A stretch of DNA of 64,000 nt from Kribbella voronezhensis (GTDB taxonomy: Bacteria > Actinomycetota > Actinomycetes > Propionibacteriales > Kribbellaceae). The notes under the pieces are model-generated. The model searched no databases and was not told where the DNA came from. It saw nothing but the letters and a program-made list of their open reading frames with translations. The stretch lies in NCBI RefSeq assembly GCF_004365175.1, contig NZ_SOCE01000003.1, positions 434,001-498,000 on the forward strand, written 5' to 3'. The translations under genes and the position numbers were made by a program. The number at the start of each line of letters is the position of its first letter. Position 1 is the first letter of the stretch. Below, one piece after another: positions 1 through 7,330 of the stretch.

Positions 1-21
1 GACGGGGACAGCAGCGAATGA
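1..21 (+). CDS. 3' end of upstream gene, probably rimM (partial)
   Basis: Reading frame 1 runs from the window edge to a TGA at 19-21, giving the last residues DGDSSE. The stop overlaps the trmD start as ATGA, which is the coupling expected between rimM (16S rRNA processing protein) and trmD in the rpsP-rimM-trmD-rplS operon. The identification rests on synteny alone, because only six residues are visible. Confidence 0.35.
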   Translation, partial: DGDSSE

Positions 22-1217
22 GGCTGGACGTCGTCTCGATCTTCCCGGAGTACCTGGCTGCGCTGGACCTGAGTCTGGTCGGCAAGGCGGCGAAGAGCGG
101 CCTGCTGGACGTCCGGGTGCACGACCTGCGCGAGTGGACGTACGACCGGCACCGGACAGTGGACGACACGCCGTACGGCGGTGGCGCGGGCATGGTGATG
201 AAGCCGGAGCCCTGGGGTGAGGCCCTGGATGCTGTGGCGCCCGCTGACGGCCCGTCGCAGCCCCGGTTGATCGTGCCGACGCCGGCAGGCCGCCCGTTCA
301 CTCAGGAGTTGGCTTACGAGCTCGCTGCCGAGCCCTGGCTGGCCTTTGCGTGTGGGCGCTACGAAGGGATCGACGCACGGGTCGCTGCGCATGCTGCCGA
401 GCGGATGCGAGTCGACGAGGTCTCCATCGGCGACTACGTGCTCAACGGCGGCGAGGTCGCCGTACTGGTGATCGTCGAGGCCGTAGCCCGTCTACTGCCT
501 GGCGTGATCGGCAACCCGGAGTCCCTGTCCGAGGAGTCCCACTCGGGCGACGGGCTGCTGGAGTACCCGGTCTACACGAAGCCGCCGACTTGGCGAGGTC
601 ACGCCGTACCGGACGTGCTGCTGTCGGGCAACCACGGTCTGGTGGCGCAGTGGCGACACCACGAGTCCGTACGGCGTACTGCCGAGCGCCGGCCGGATCT
701 ACTGGCCGCCTGGGGCGCTGCTGTTGCTGACAAGGACGACGCCGTCTCTGCCGTGCAGGTGCTCCCGGCAACCGTTGCGGACGCGGGGGAGATCCACACG
801 CTCCAGCTCGCCGCTTACTTGTCGGAGGCAATGGCCTACGACGACTTCGGCATCCCGCCGATGCAGGAAGACCTGGCGGGCACTGTGGAGCGGGTGGCCG
901 CAGGCGGCGTCTGGAAGGCCGTGGCCGGGACCAGGATCGTCGGCGCCGTCCATGTCGCAGTGGACGGCTCAGTGGCGCGCATCGGCCGGTTGATGGTCGC
1001 TCCCGACTGGCAGGGCCGAGGGGTCGGGACGAAGCTGCTGCGGGTCGCCGAGCAGACCGCGCCCGCCGGCGTCACGCAGTACGAGCTGTTCACCGGCGCC
1101 GAGAGCGAGCGCAACCTGCGGCTGTACCGGAAGGCCGGTTACCGAGAGGTACGCCGGGAGTCACAGACCGCGAAGGTCGAGCTGGTGCTGCTGGCCAAGC
1201 GGCGACGGCGGCGCTGA
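18..1217 (+). CDS. trmD: tRNA (guanine-37-N1)-methyltransferase TrmD fused to a GNAT acetyltransferase domain
   Basis: TrmD uses S-adenosylmethionine to methylate N1 of G37 next to the anticodon, which prevents +1 frameshifting. Residues 1-235 are a full TrmD: start [25 protein letters not shown] at 53-65, the knotted SAM-binding stretch YEGIDARV (115-122) and [10 protein letters not shown] (137-146), then [13 protein letters not shown]. TrmD normally ends near residue 240-255. Here the frame continues for another 150 residues as a GNAT fold: [16 protein letters not shown] at the start, the acetyl-CoA loop WQGRGVGT at 331-338, and [10 protein letters not shown] near the end, finishing in a basic tail KRRRRR. 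The ATG overlaps the preceding stop. The gene precedes rplS as in most bacteria. The substrate of the acetyltransferase part is unknown. Confidence 0.95.
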   Translation: MRLDVVSIFPEYLAALDLSLVGKAAKSGLLDVRVHDLREWTYDRHRTVDDTPYGGGAGMVMKPEPWGEALDAVAPADGPSQPRLIVPTPAGRPFTQELAYELAAEPWLAFACGRYEGIDARVAAHAAERMRVDEVSIGDYVLNGGEVAVLVIVEAVARLLPGVIGNPESLSEESHSGDGLLEYPVYTKPPTWRGHAVPDVLLSGNHGLVAQWRHHESVRRTAERRPDLLAAWGAAVADKDDAVSAVQVLPATVADAGEIHTLQLAAYLSEAMAYDDFGIPPMQEDLAGTVERVAAGGVWKAVAGTRIVGAVHVAVDGSVARIGRLMVAPDWQGRGVGTKLLRVAEQTAPAGVTQYELFTGAESERNLRLYRKAGYREVRRESQTAKVELVLLAKRRRRR

Positions 1218-1371
1218 TTTCGGTTCGGCTCAGGTCGTGTGGCAAACTTGGTCGCTGTTGCCAGTACGGTGCTCCTGCCACAGGGGGTGACCACCGGACG
1301 GCGGCATCTTCGACTCCTCACCACCGAGCATTCGTGGGTGACCTGTGGCACGCGCGAGAGAGAGACACCTG
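1218..1371 (+). promoter_or_regulatory. trmD-rplS intergenic region, possible rplS leader
   Basis: 154 bases without a gene between the trmD stop and the rplS start. The length would allow an rplS promoter or leader. I see no strong hairpin or consensus promoter, so this is only a location where a leader is plausible. Confidence 0.25.
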
Positions 1372-1734
1372 ATGAGCAACATCCTGAACGAGCTCGACAA
1401 CGCGAGCAAGCGCGACGACATCCCGGCCTTCCGCGCCGGTGACACCGTGAACGTGCACGTGAAGGTCGTCGAAGGCAACCGGTCCCGCGTCCAGGTGTTC
1501 AAGGGTGTCGTGATCCGCCGCCAGGGTGGTGGCCTGCAGGAGACCTTCACGGTCCGCAAGGTCAGCTTCGGTGTCGGCGTCGAGCGCACGTTCCCGATCC
1601 ACACCCCGATCGTCGAGAAGGTCGAGGTCGTCACCCGCGGTGACGTGCGTCGCGCCAAGCTGTACTACCTGCGCGAGCTGCGCGGCAAGGCAGCCAAGAT
1701 CAAGGAGAAGCGGGACAACATCTCGGCCTCCTGA
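1372..1734 (+). CDS. rplS: 50S ribosomal protein L19
   Basis: L19 (120 residues) lies at the 30S-50S interface. The protein starts [16 protein letters not shown] and has the family hallmarks [51 protein letters not shown] and [15 protein letters not shown]. An upstream in-frame ATG at 1345 would add nine residues foreign to the family; the chosen ATG is preceded by a purine-rich GAGAGAGAC. A 154-base gap separates it from trmD, so it may have its own promoter or leader. Confidence 0.97.
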   Translation: MSNILNELDNASKRDDIPAFRAGDTVNVHVKVVEGNRSRVQVFKGVVIRRQGGGLQETFTVRKVSFGVGVERTFPIHTPIVEKVEVVTRGDVRRAKLYYLRELRGKAAKIKEKRDNISAS

Positions 1735-1758
1735 TCGTCTAGTAACGACGGTCACAGC

Positions 1759-2502
1759 ATGGCGCCGAGCACTGCGACTCGCGCTCGCCCGGTCGCCAGG
1801 AGAGCACGTCGCAGCAAGGGACGTCACCGTAGGCTCAAGCAGCGGAATCCGCTGCTGAGCCTGCTCGTGGAGATGACCACCGTGACGGTGCTCGCACTCG
1901 TCATCACGGTCGTCCTGCGGCTGTTCGTGGCCGAGGCCTTCTACGTGCCCTCGGAGTCGATGTACGACACGCTGACGACGAACGACCGGATCCTGGCCGA
2001 GAAGGTCAGCTATCTGCACCGCGACGTCGACCGTGGCGACATCATCGTCTTCAAGGACCCCGGCCACTGGCTGAACGAGGAGCAGAAGCCGCCCGGCACG
2101 ATCCGGCAGATCGGCGAGTTCGTCGGCATCCTGCCCCGCAGCGGCGAGGGTCACCTGGTCAAGCGGGTGATCGGCGTCGCCGGCGACCGGGTGATCTGCT
2201 GCGACCGGTCCGGCCGGATCATGGTGAACAAGATCCCGCTGGACGAGCAGGAGTACCTGCTGAAGGACGCCAAGCCGTCGCTGCAGCCCTTCGACGTCAT
2301 CGTGCCGCCCGGCCATCTGTGGGTGATGGGCGACAACCGGGCCGAGTCCGCCGACTCCCGCGCCCACATGGGCGGCCCCGGCGGAGGATTCGTGCCCGTG
2401 GAGAACGTGGTTGGCCGGGCCTGTTGCGTAATCTGGCCGTCTGACCGGATGACGATGCTGCGTCCTCCGGAAACCTTCAAGAAGCCGGGGCTGAAGAAGT
2501 GA
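1759..2502 (+). CDS. lepB: signal peptidase I (first of a tandem pair)
   Basis: Membrane-bound serine/lysine peptidase that removes signal peptides from exported proteins on the outer face of the membrane. A basic N-tail (1-30) precedes one membrane segment (about 37-57). The catalytic Ser is S67 in PSESM, the general-base Lys is K135 in HLVKRVIGVAGD, and box E is GDNRAESADSR. The length, 247 residues, is normal. The stop overlaps the next start by four bases, so the two peptidases are translationally coupled. No good ribosome site precedes the ATG. Confidence 0.93.
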   Translation: MAPSTATRARPVARRARRSKGRHRRLKQRNPLLSLLVEMTTVTVLALVITVVLRLFVAEAFYVPSESMYDTLTTNDRILAEKVSYLHRDVDRGDIIVFKDPGHWLNEEQKPPGTIRQIGEFVGILPRSGEGHLVKRVIGVAGDRVICCDRSGRIMVNKIPLDEQEYLLKDAKPSLQPFDVIVPPGHLWVMGDNRAESADSRAHMGGPGGGFVPVENVVGRACCVIWPSDRMTMLRPPETFKKPGLKK

Positions 2503-3266
2503 CTGAGACACCGACTGCGACGAAAGAGAAACCCGCCCACCGCTCGGGCCTCGCGGCTGCCACTCGCGAGTTCGTGCTGATCGTGGTCGGTGCTCTCATC
2601 GTCTCGTCGATCCTGCGGGCCTTCGTCGGCCAGATGTTCATCATCCCGAGCGAGTCGATGCAGAACACGCTGCTGGTCGGTGACCGGGTCGTGGTCGAGA
2701 AGCTCACCGACGTGGAGCGCGGTGACGTCGTCGTCTTCGAGGATCCGGGCGGCTGGCTGGGCCAGGAGGAGAGCGGTCAGAAGCGGGGCTCGGTCGGGCG
2801 GTTCTTCGAGGTCGTCGGACTGTTGCCGGACTCCAGCCACGGGCACCTGATCAAGCGGCTGATCGGCATGCCGGGCGACAAGGTCGCCTGCTGCGACGCC
2901 AAGGGCCGGCTGATGGTGAACGGCAAACCCCTCGACGAGACCAGCTACCTGTACCCCGGTGACGCGCCGTCGGCGATGGACTTCCAGGTCACTGTGCCGG
3001 CCGGCCACGTCTTCGTGATGGGGGACCACCGGTCCGAGTCCGGCGACTCCCGGGTGCACCTGAGCGACACCGGCCCCAACGGTGGCTCACCCGGCGACGC
3101 CGCCTTCGTCCCGCTCGACAAGGTCACCGGGCGCGCGATCCTGGTCGTCTGGCCGGCGAACCGGTTCGACAAACTCGAGATCCCGGACACCTTCAAGGAC
3201 GTCCCCGCGGCAGCGGCACCGCCGCCGGACAAGCCTTCGATCTCCCTGACCCCACCCCCTAAGTGA
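2499..3266 (+). CDS. lepB: signal peptidase I (second of a tandem pair)
   Basis: Second type I signal peptidase of 255 residues. It has a membrane segment at about 25-42, catalytic S53 in IPSESM, catalytic K119 in HLIKRLIGMPGD and box E GDHRSESGDSR. It starts with GTG, overlapping the previous gene's stop. The protein is clearly paralogous to its neighbour but diverges in the loop between the Ser and Lys boxes and ends in a Pro/Ala-rich tail. Two or more paralogous signal peptidases in this position are known from Streptomyces and relatives, where they differ in substrate preference. Confidence 0.93.
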   Translation: MTETPTATKEKPAHRSGLAAATREFVLIVVGALIVSSILRAFVGQMFIIPSESMQNTLLVGDRVVVEKLTDVERGDVVVFEDPGGWLGQEESGQKRGSVGRFFEVVGLLPDSSHGHLIKRLIGMPGDKVACCDAKGRLMVNGKPLDETSYLYPGDAPSAMDFQVTVPAGHVFVMGDHRSESGDSRVHLSDTGPNGGSPGDAAFVPLDKVTGRAILVVWPANRFDKLEIPDTFKDVPAAAAPPPDKPSISLTPPPK

Positions 3267-3976
3267 GTGGTTCGCCGATGAGTGCACTCCCACGGGGCAG
3301 CACCATCCGGCGGGACGCCGGGTTGTACGGGTACGAGCGCGCCCTGCGGCGGGTCGGTCTGGACCCGATCGCGGGCGTCGACGAGGCGGGTCGTGGCCCG
3401 TGCGCCGGCCCGCTGGTCGCCGCCGCGGTGATCCTGCCGGACGGCAAACGCGGCCAGATCCCCGAACTGGCCGACTCCAAGCTGCTCACCGCCAAGGCAC
3501 GCGACCGCTGCTACGACCAGATCCGCGAGCGGGCGCTGGCCTGGTCGGTGGTGTCGATCGAGGCCGCGGAATGCGACCGGCTGGGAATGCACGTCGCCAA
3601 CGTCGAGGCGCTCCGCCGGGCGCTGTTCCGGCTCGACCTGCGCCCGTCGTACGTGCTGACCGACGGCTTCGGCGTCGACGGCCTCGGCGTACCGGGTCTG
3701 GCGATCTGGAAGGGTGACCGGGTGGCCGCCTGCATCGCGGCCGCCTCGGTGATCGCGAAGGTGACCCGGGACCGGATCATGGAGCACTGGCACGAGGTGT
3801 ACCCGCAGTACGACTTCGCCGTCCACAAGGGCTACTGCACCCCCGAACACCAGGCGGCACTGGACCAATACGGCCCGTGTCCACAACATCGACGGCGGTT
3901 CGAGAATGTCCGCCGCAGTCTGCGGCCCGATATGGGACAGAATGTGACCAGTCCCACCGGAGTGGAGAGCCGATGA
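3263..3976 (+). CDS. rnhB: ribonuclease HII
   Basis: RNase HII cuts the RNA strand of RNA-DNA hybrids and starts removal of misincorporated ribonucleotides. The catalytic carboxylates are D40 and E41 in GVDEAGRG, D134 in LTDGFG and D170 in AKVTRD; the substrate-binding HKGYCTPEH follows. The length of 237 residues fits. The GTG start overlaps the lepB stop by four bases. An in-frame ATG at 3278 is an alternative start that would lose five residues and the coupling. Confidence 0.95.
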   Translation: MSGSPMSALPRGSTIRRDAGLYGYERALRRVGLDPIAGVDEAGRGPCAGPLVAAAVILPDGKRGQIPELADSKLLTAKARDRCYDQIRERALAWSVVSIEAAECDRLGMHVANVEALRRALFRLDLRPSYVLTDGFGVDGLGVPGLAIWKGDRVAACIAAASVIAKVTRDRIMEHWHEVYPQYDFAVHKGYCTPEHQAALDQYGPCPQHRRRFENVRRSLRPDMGQNVTSPTGVESR

Positions 3977-3998
3977 GCGAGCGTAGCGAGGTGAAGGC

Positions 3999-4322
3999 GT
4001 GAGCGCTGACGACCTCGAGAAGTACGAGACCGATATGGAGCTGCAGCTCTATCGGGAGTACAAGGACGTCGTCGGGATCTTCAAGTACGTCGTGGAGACC
4101 GAACGACGCTTCTATCTGTGCAACGCGGTCGACCTGAAGGTCCGCACCGAAGGCGGTGACGTGTACTTCGAGGTGACCATGGCCGACGCCTGGGTCTGGG
4201 ACGTCTACCGGTCGGCCCGGTTCGTCAAGAACGCGAAGGTGGTCACCTTCCGCGACGTCAACATCGAAGAGCTCGCCAAGTCCGACCTGGAAGTCCCCAA
4301 GGACTCCGACTTCGGTCGCTGA
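3999..4322 (+). CDS. DUF2469 family protein
   Basis: A 107-residue protein of an actinobacterial family found next to rnhB. It contains the family core ADDLEKYETDMELQLYREYKDVV and YVVETERRFYLCNAVDL. It is soluble and acidic with no signal peptide. The GTG start follows GAGGTGAAGG. It is the last gene of the lepB-rnhB cluster. The function is not known; the constant linkage to rnhB suggests a nucleic-acid or translation role, which is inference. Confidence 0.9.
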   Translation: MSADDLEKYETDMELQLYREYKDVVGIFKYVVETERRFYLCNAVDLKVRTEGGDVYFEVTMADAWVWDVYRSARFVKNAKVVTFRDVNIEELAKSDLEVPKDSDFGR

Positions 4323-4327
4323 CTTCC

Positions 4328-4358
4328 GCACCCCGGGCGCGTCTGCGCTCCGGGGTGC
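4328..4358 (+). terminator. hairpin after the DUF2469 gene
   Basis: A nine-base-pair GC stem, GCACCCCGG at 4328-4336 pairing with CCGGGGTGC at 4350-4358, lies six bases past the DUF2469 stop and also just past the stop of the converging gene. It could end transcription from both sides. The U-run is weak, as is usual in high-GC genomes. Confidence 0.7.
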
Positions 4359-4390
4359 GCTTTGCCCTAATCGCTGAGCAGCACTCCGCG

Positions 4391-5515
4391 TCAGTGGTGG
4401 AACAGTCTGCCGGTGGTGTGGGTGAGCGTGATCCCGTACTCCGCGCACGCCTGCGCCACCTCGTCCGACCGGATCGATCCACCCGGCTCGGCGATGTACC
4501 GAACCCCGTGCCGCTGTGCGTGATCGACGTTGTCCCGGAACGGCAAGGCTCCGTCGGACACGAAGGCGACGTCATCGAGCTTCTGCAGCCACTCCGCGCG
4601 CTCGACTTCTTGCGGCGGCTCGACCAGGTCCAGCTTGAGCCGCTCGATCTCCTGGGTCGTGAGGTCGCCTTCGCACCACCGGATCTGCCAGTTGATCCGC
4701 TCCTGCCGCTTCAGGTCGTCCCGGAACACCAGGCCGCGGATCGCCGGATGCCGCCTGAGCCACCAGATGTCGGCCTTCGCTCCGGCCAACCGAGTGCAGT
4801 CCACTCGCGACTGCTGCCCGGCACCGATCCCGATCGTCATGCCGCCGCGCACATAGCAAACCGAGTTGGACTGCGTGAACCGCGAGACCGCCATCCCCAA
4901 CTGGAGATCGTGCACGGCCCCTTGAGACATCTGGTTGGCCACGAGCTGGGGGAGCTGAGATCGCTCCTGGGTCAGGCGTACGCCGTACACCTCACGCGCC
5001 TCTTCTCGCGGCGGCACGTACTCCTGGTCAGCCTCGATGACCAAGAATCGCCCCTTCTTCTTCCTGCCGAGCCGCTCGACCGTGCCCGGCTCGTACCCGG
5101 GCGCGATGATGCCGTCGCACACGAGCCCGCCCAACACCTCGGCCAGCTCACCATCCACCGGATGCGACACCGCGGCGAAGTCCCCGTACGACGACTTCGG
5201 GTCGGCATCCCGGGCGCGAAGGTACGCACTGGTGAGCTCACCGACGCTGCCGCTGTCCACGCCGTACAGTCCAGCGGCAACCTCATCGACAGGTCCCGCA
5301 ACAGCCGCGCCGGCAGGAGACACGTGCTTGAAGGACGCCGCCGCCGGCTTCCCCAGGCTCTGACTCGCTTCCCGCACCAACTGCCAACTGTTCAACGCAT
5401 CAAGCAGGTTGATGAACGACGGCTCCCCGTGCACCACTCGCATCGGCCACTCACCAGCCACCACCGGCACCGCACTCGCGTCCTGCCCGGGGTTGATTCC
5501 ATACCGCAATTCCAT
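4391..5515 (-). CDS. stand-alone AICAR formyltransferase (purH-like without the cyclohydrolase domain)
   Basis: The protein of 374 residues corresponds to the AICAR transformylase part of ATIC/PurH, which transfers a formyl group from 10-formyl-THF to AICAR in the penultimate purine step. It starts MELRYGINPGQDA (the LRYGxNP motif) and carries the catalytic Lys-His in SFKHVSPAGAA; SNSVCYVRGGMTIGIGAGQQSRVD and AFVSDGALPFRDNVD are typical transformylase segments. The MGS-like IMP cyclohydrolase domain of bifunctional PurH is absent, and the length matches the known single-domain AICARFT family. No other purine gene is nearby. I did not name it purH because a bifunctional copy probably exists elsewhere. 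Confidence 0.88.
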   Translation of the reverse strand: MELRYGINPGQDASAVPVVAGEWPMRVVHGEPSFINLLDALNSWQLVREASQSLGKPAAASFKHVSPAGAAVAGPVDEVAAGLYGVDSGSVGELTSAYLRARDADPKSSYGDFAAVSHPVDGELAEVLGGLVCDGIIAPGYEPGTVERLGRKKKGRFLVIEADQEYVPPREEAREVYGVRLTQERSQLPQLVANQMSQGAVHDLQLGMAVSRFTQSNSVCYVRGGMTIGIGAGQQSRVDCTRLAGAKADIWWLRRHPAIRGLVFRDDLKRQERINWQIRWCEGDLTTQEIERLKLDLVEPPQEVERAEWLQKLDDVAFVSDGALPFRDNVDHAQRHGVRYIAEPGGSIRSDEVAQACAEYGITLTHTTGRLFHH

Positions 5516-5648
5516 GTCGGGGCCTCCTCGTCACCAACCAAGGAAGCGCCCAGGCGGTCGACGCTCACACGGAATCAGGTCGCTCCCCGGTGGTCCTCCA
5601 CCCTCGCCAGTCACGACTCTCGCGACCCTAACCGATCGGGCTGCGGGC

Positions 5649-6221
5649 TCAGGGGTGCAGGGTGGGCCGGTAGATGAGTTCTTGGGTGTGGTTGTCGAGG
5701 GTGCGTGTCTCGATCAGTTCCAGGTCGAAGGCGGCCGCGTCGTCGAAGATCCGGCCCAAGCCGCTGTGACCGGTGATCACGGGAAAGAGCGTGACCTGTA
5801 CGCGGTCGACCAGTCCCGCGGCGAGCAGGGCGCGGTTCAGCGTCAGGCTGCCGTGCGAGCGCAGCGGCACGTCGGACTCCTTCTTGAGCCGGGCGATGGC
5901 CTCGACGGCGTCACCGTTCAGGATGGTCGCGTCCCAGTCGAGCGGTGCGTCGAGGGTGTTCGACACCACCGTCGTCGGCAGGTTCCGCATCCGGGTGACC
6001 CACGGATCCCACACCTCGGAGTCCGCGGAGGCCGAGGCGAGCATCGACGACATTCCCCGGTAGGTGTTGGCTCCGAGAACGAGCCGCTGCTGTTCGCCGT
6101 ACTGGTTGAAGCGGTGTTCGAGCAGCTCCGGACCCTGCTTGCCGAAGTACCCACCGAATGTCTTGCTGTTGGAGTAGCCGTCGAGGCTGGAAAAGATGTC
6201 GAACGTGTAGCTGACACTCAT
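5649..6221 (-). CDS. dihydrofolate reductase / RibD C-terminal family protein
   Basis: 190 residues with the DHFR fold: MSVSYTFDIFSSLDGY at the N-terminus, GANTYRGM in the middle and a KKESDVPLRSHGSLTLNRALLAAGLVD-like NADPH segment near the C-terminus. This is the YyaP/YwjB-type reductase family found in many actinomycetes, whose substrates are mostly unknown. The start chosen has a strong upstream AGGAGA; an in-frame start 18 codons earlier lacks it. The gene stands alone. Confidence 0.82.
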   Translation of the reverse strand: MSVSYTFDIFSSLDGYSNSKTFGGYFGKQGPELLEHRFNQYGEQQRLVLGANTYRGMSSMLASASADSEVWDPWVTRMRNLPTTVVSNTLDAPLDWDATILNGDAVEAIARLKKESDVPLRSHGSLTLNRALLAAGLVDRVQVTLFPVITGHSGLGRIFDDAAAFDLELIETRTLDNHTQELIYRPTLHP

Positions 6222-6397
6222 GATGGTGTTTCTCCTGATCTCGGTGGACGCTCTCGTCGGCGCCCTCATCCCCACTACGAACGCCTCAACTTCAATCCGA
6301 CAAACCGCTCTCCAACTCAGATGGCCACGCGTATCAACAAGTCATCGAACCGCACGTTCGAAGGAACGCAGCCGAGGCCCACCCCGCCGCGCGCTGT

Positions 6398-6871
6398 CTA
6401 ATCGAGGGTCACTGTCATTCGCCGGTCGGTGCCTGTGCCGTACTCCGGGTCTCGGCCGGGGACGTGGATCGAGTGCTCGCTGACCTGCGCCCGGTACAGC
6501 CGCCACAGCTCCGGTTCACGGAGCTCCGCGGCGTCGAACTGCCTGAGTCCCGGGAACCGTGTCCAGGTCACGGTGTCGAGACAGCTCTCCAACTCCTCGT
6601 CCGGGACCACCTCGGCGCGGGCGATCAAATAGACCGCCTGCCCACGCCCGATCTCCGCGGCCGAGTCGAACACCACCATGCTGACCTCTGGCCGCTCGGC
6701 GATGTTCCGCGAGTGATGCGACTCGACCGACGACACCCAGTACATCAACGAGTAGCCGTCCGGCGCGAAGTACACCGGCGACACCCGTGGACGCCCGTCC
6801 GGATCCACAGTCCCGAGAACCATGTACCGATTGCTGTCGATCAAGTGCTTGGCCAACTCCTCAGATCCCAT
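6398..6871 (-). CDS. pyridoxamine 5'-phosphate oxidase-fold (PPOX) protein
   Basis: 157 residues. It reads MGSEELAKHLIDSNRYMVLGTVDPDGRPRVSPV, the usual opening of split-barrel FMN/F420-binding PPOX proteins, followed by VSSVESHHSRNIAERPEVSMVVFD. Such proteins act as flavin- or F420-dependent reductases or heme-related proteins; this one cannot be assigned further. An upstream in-frame start would add 40 residues of low-quality Gly/Arg sequence. The hexamer TAGCTT sits five bases before the ATG, so the transcript could be leaderless. Confidence 0.82.
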   Translation of the reverse strand: MGSEELAKHLIDSNRYMVLGTVDPDGRPRVSPVYFAPDGYSLMYWVSSVESHHSRNIAERPEVSMVVFDSAAEIGRGQAVYLIARAEVVPDEELESCLDTVTWTRFPGLRQFDAAELREPELWRLYRAQVSEHSIHVPGRDPEYGTGTDRRMTVTLD

Positions 6872-7011
6872 CCGGAAAGCTAACCGCCCGTCGGTCCACC
6901 CTCCACAACCCAGACCCCGACCGCGCCCTCCGTACAGCTCTCTCAGACCCAGGAATTCGAGAAGACCGGGCCGGGTCGAAGCCGGCCCCACCGATCAGCC
7001 GTAGCCAGCAT

Positions 7012-7330
7012 CGGCATGAACCCCTACACGAACCCACCGGGGATGTGGTGACCAAGCGGCGCCCAGAGAGCGGCGGTGGTTTGGGATGGACGCCGGCCGG
7101 ATCGGCATGAACTCCTGCACGAACGTACCGGCGGCAGCAGGGTGATCAAGCGGCGCTCAGGGAGCGGCGGTGGTTGGGGGAGAGGCGCCAGCCGGATCGG
7201 CATGAACTACCGATGGCAGCAGGGTGATCAAGTGGCGCTCAGGGAGCGGCGGTGGTGGGGGAGAGACGCCGGCCGGATCGACATGAACTCCTGCACGGAC
7301 GCAGCGGGGTGTGATGGTCAAGCGGTGCCT
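7012..7330. repeat. tandem decayed copies of the dprA 3' end
   Basis: Downstream of dprA a unit of about 80-95 bases is repeated. The shared anchor TGAYCAAGYGGCG appears at 7048, 7143 and 7224, and the gene's own version at 7314, giving spacings of 95, 81 and 90. Each unit contains, on the minus strand, the last dozen codons of dprA: the copies read LSPNHRRSLSAA-stop against LSPNHRRSLGTA-stop in the gene. A linker with ATCGGCATGAACTCCTGCACGAACG separates them, and a truncated linker copy begins near 7012. Bases 6872-7011 hold nothing I recognise. Confidence 0.88.
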
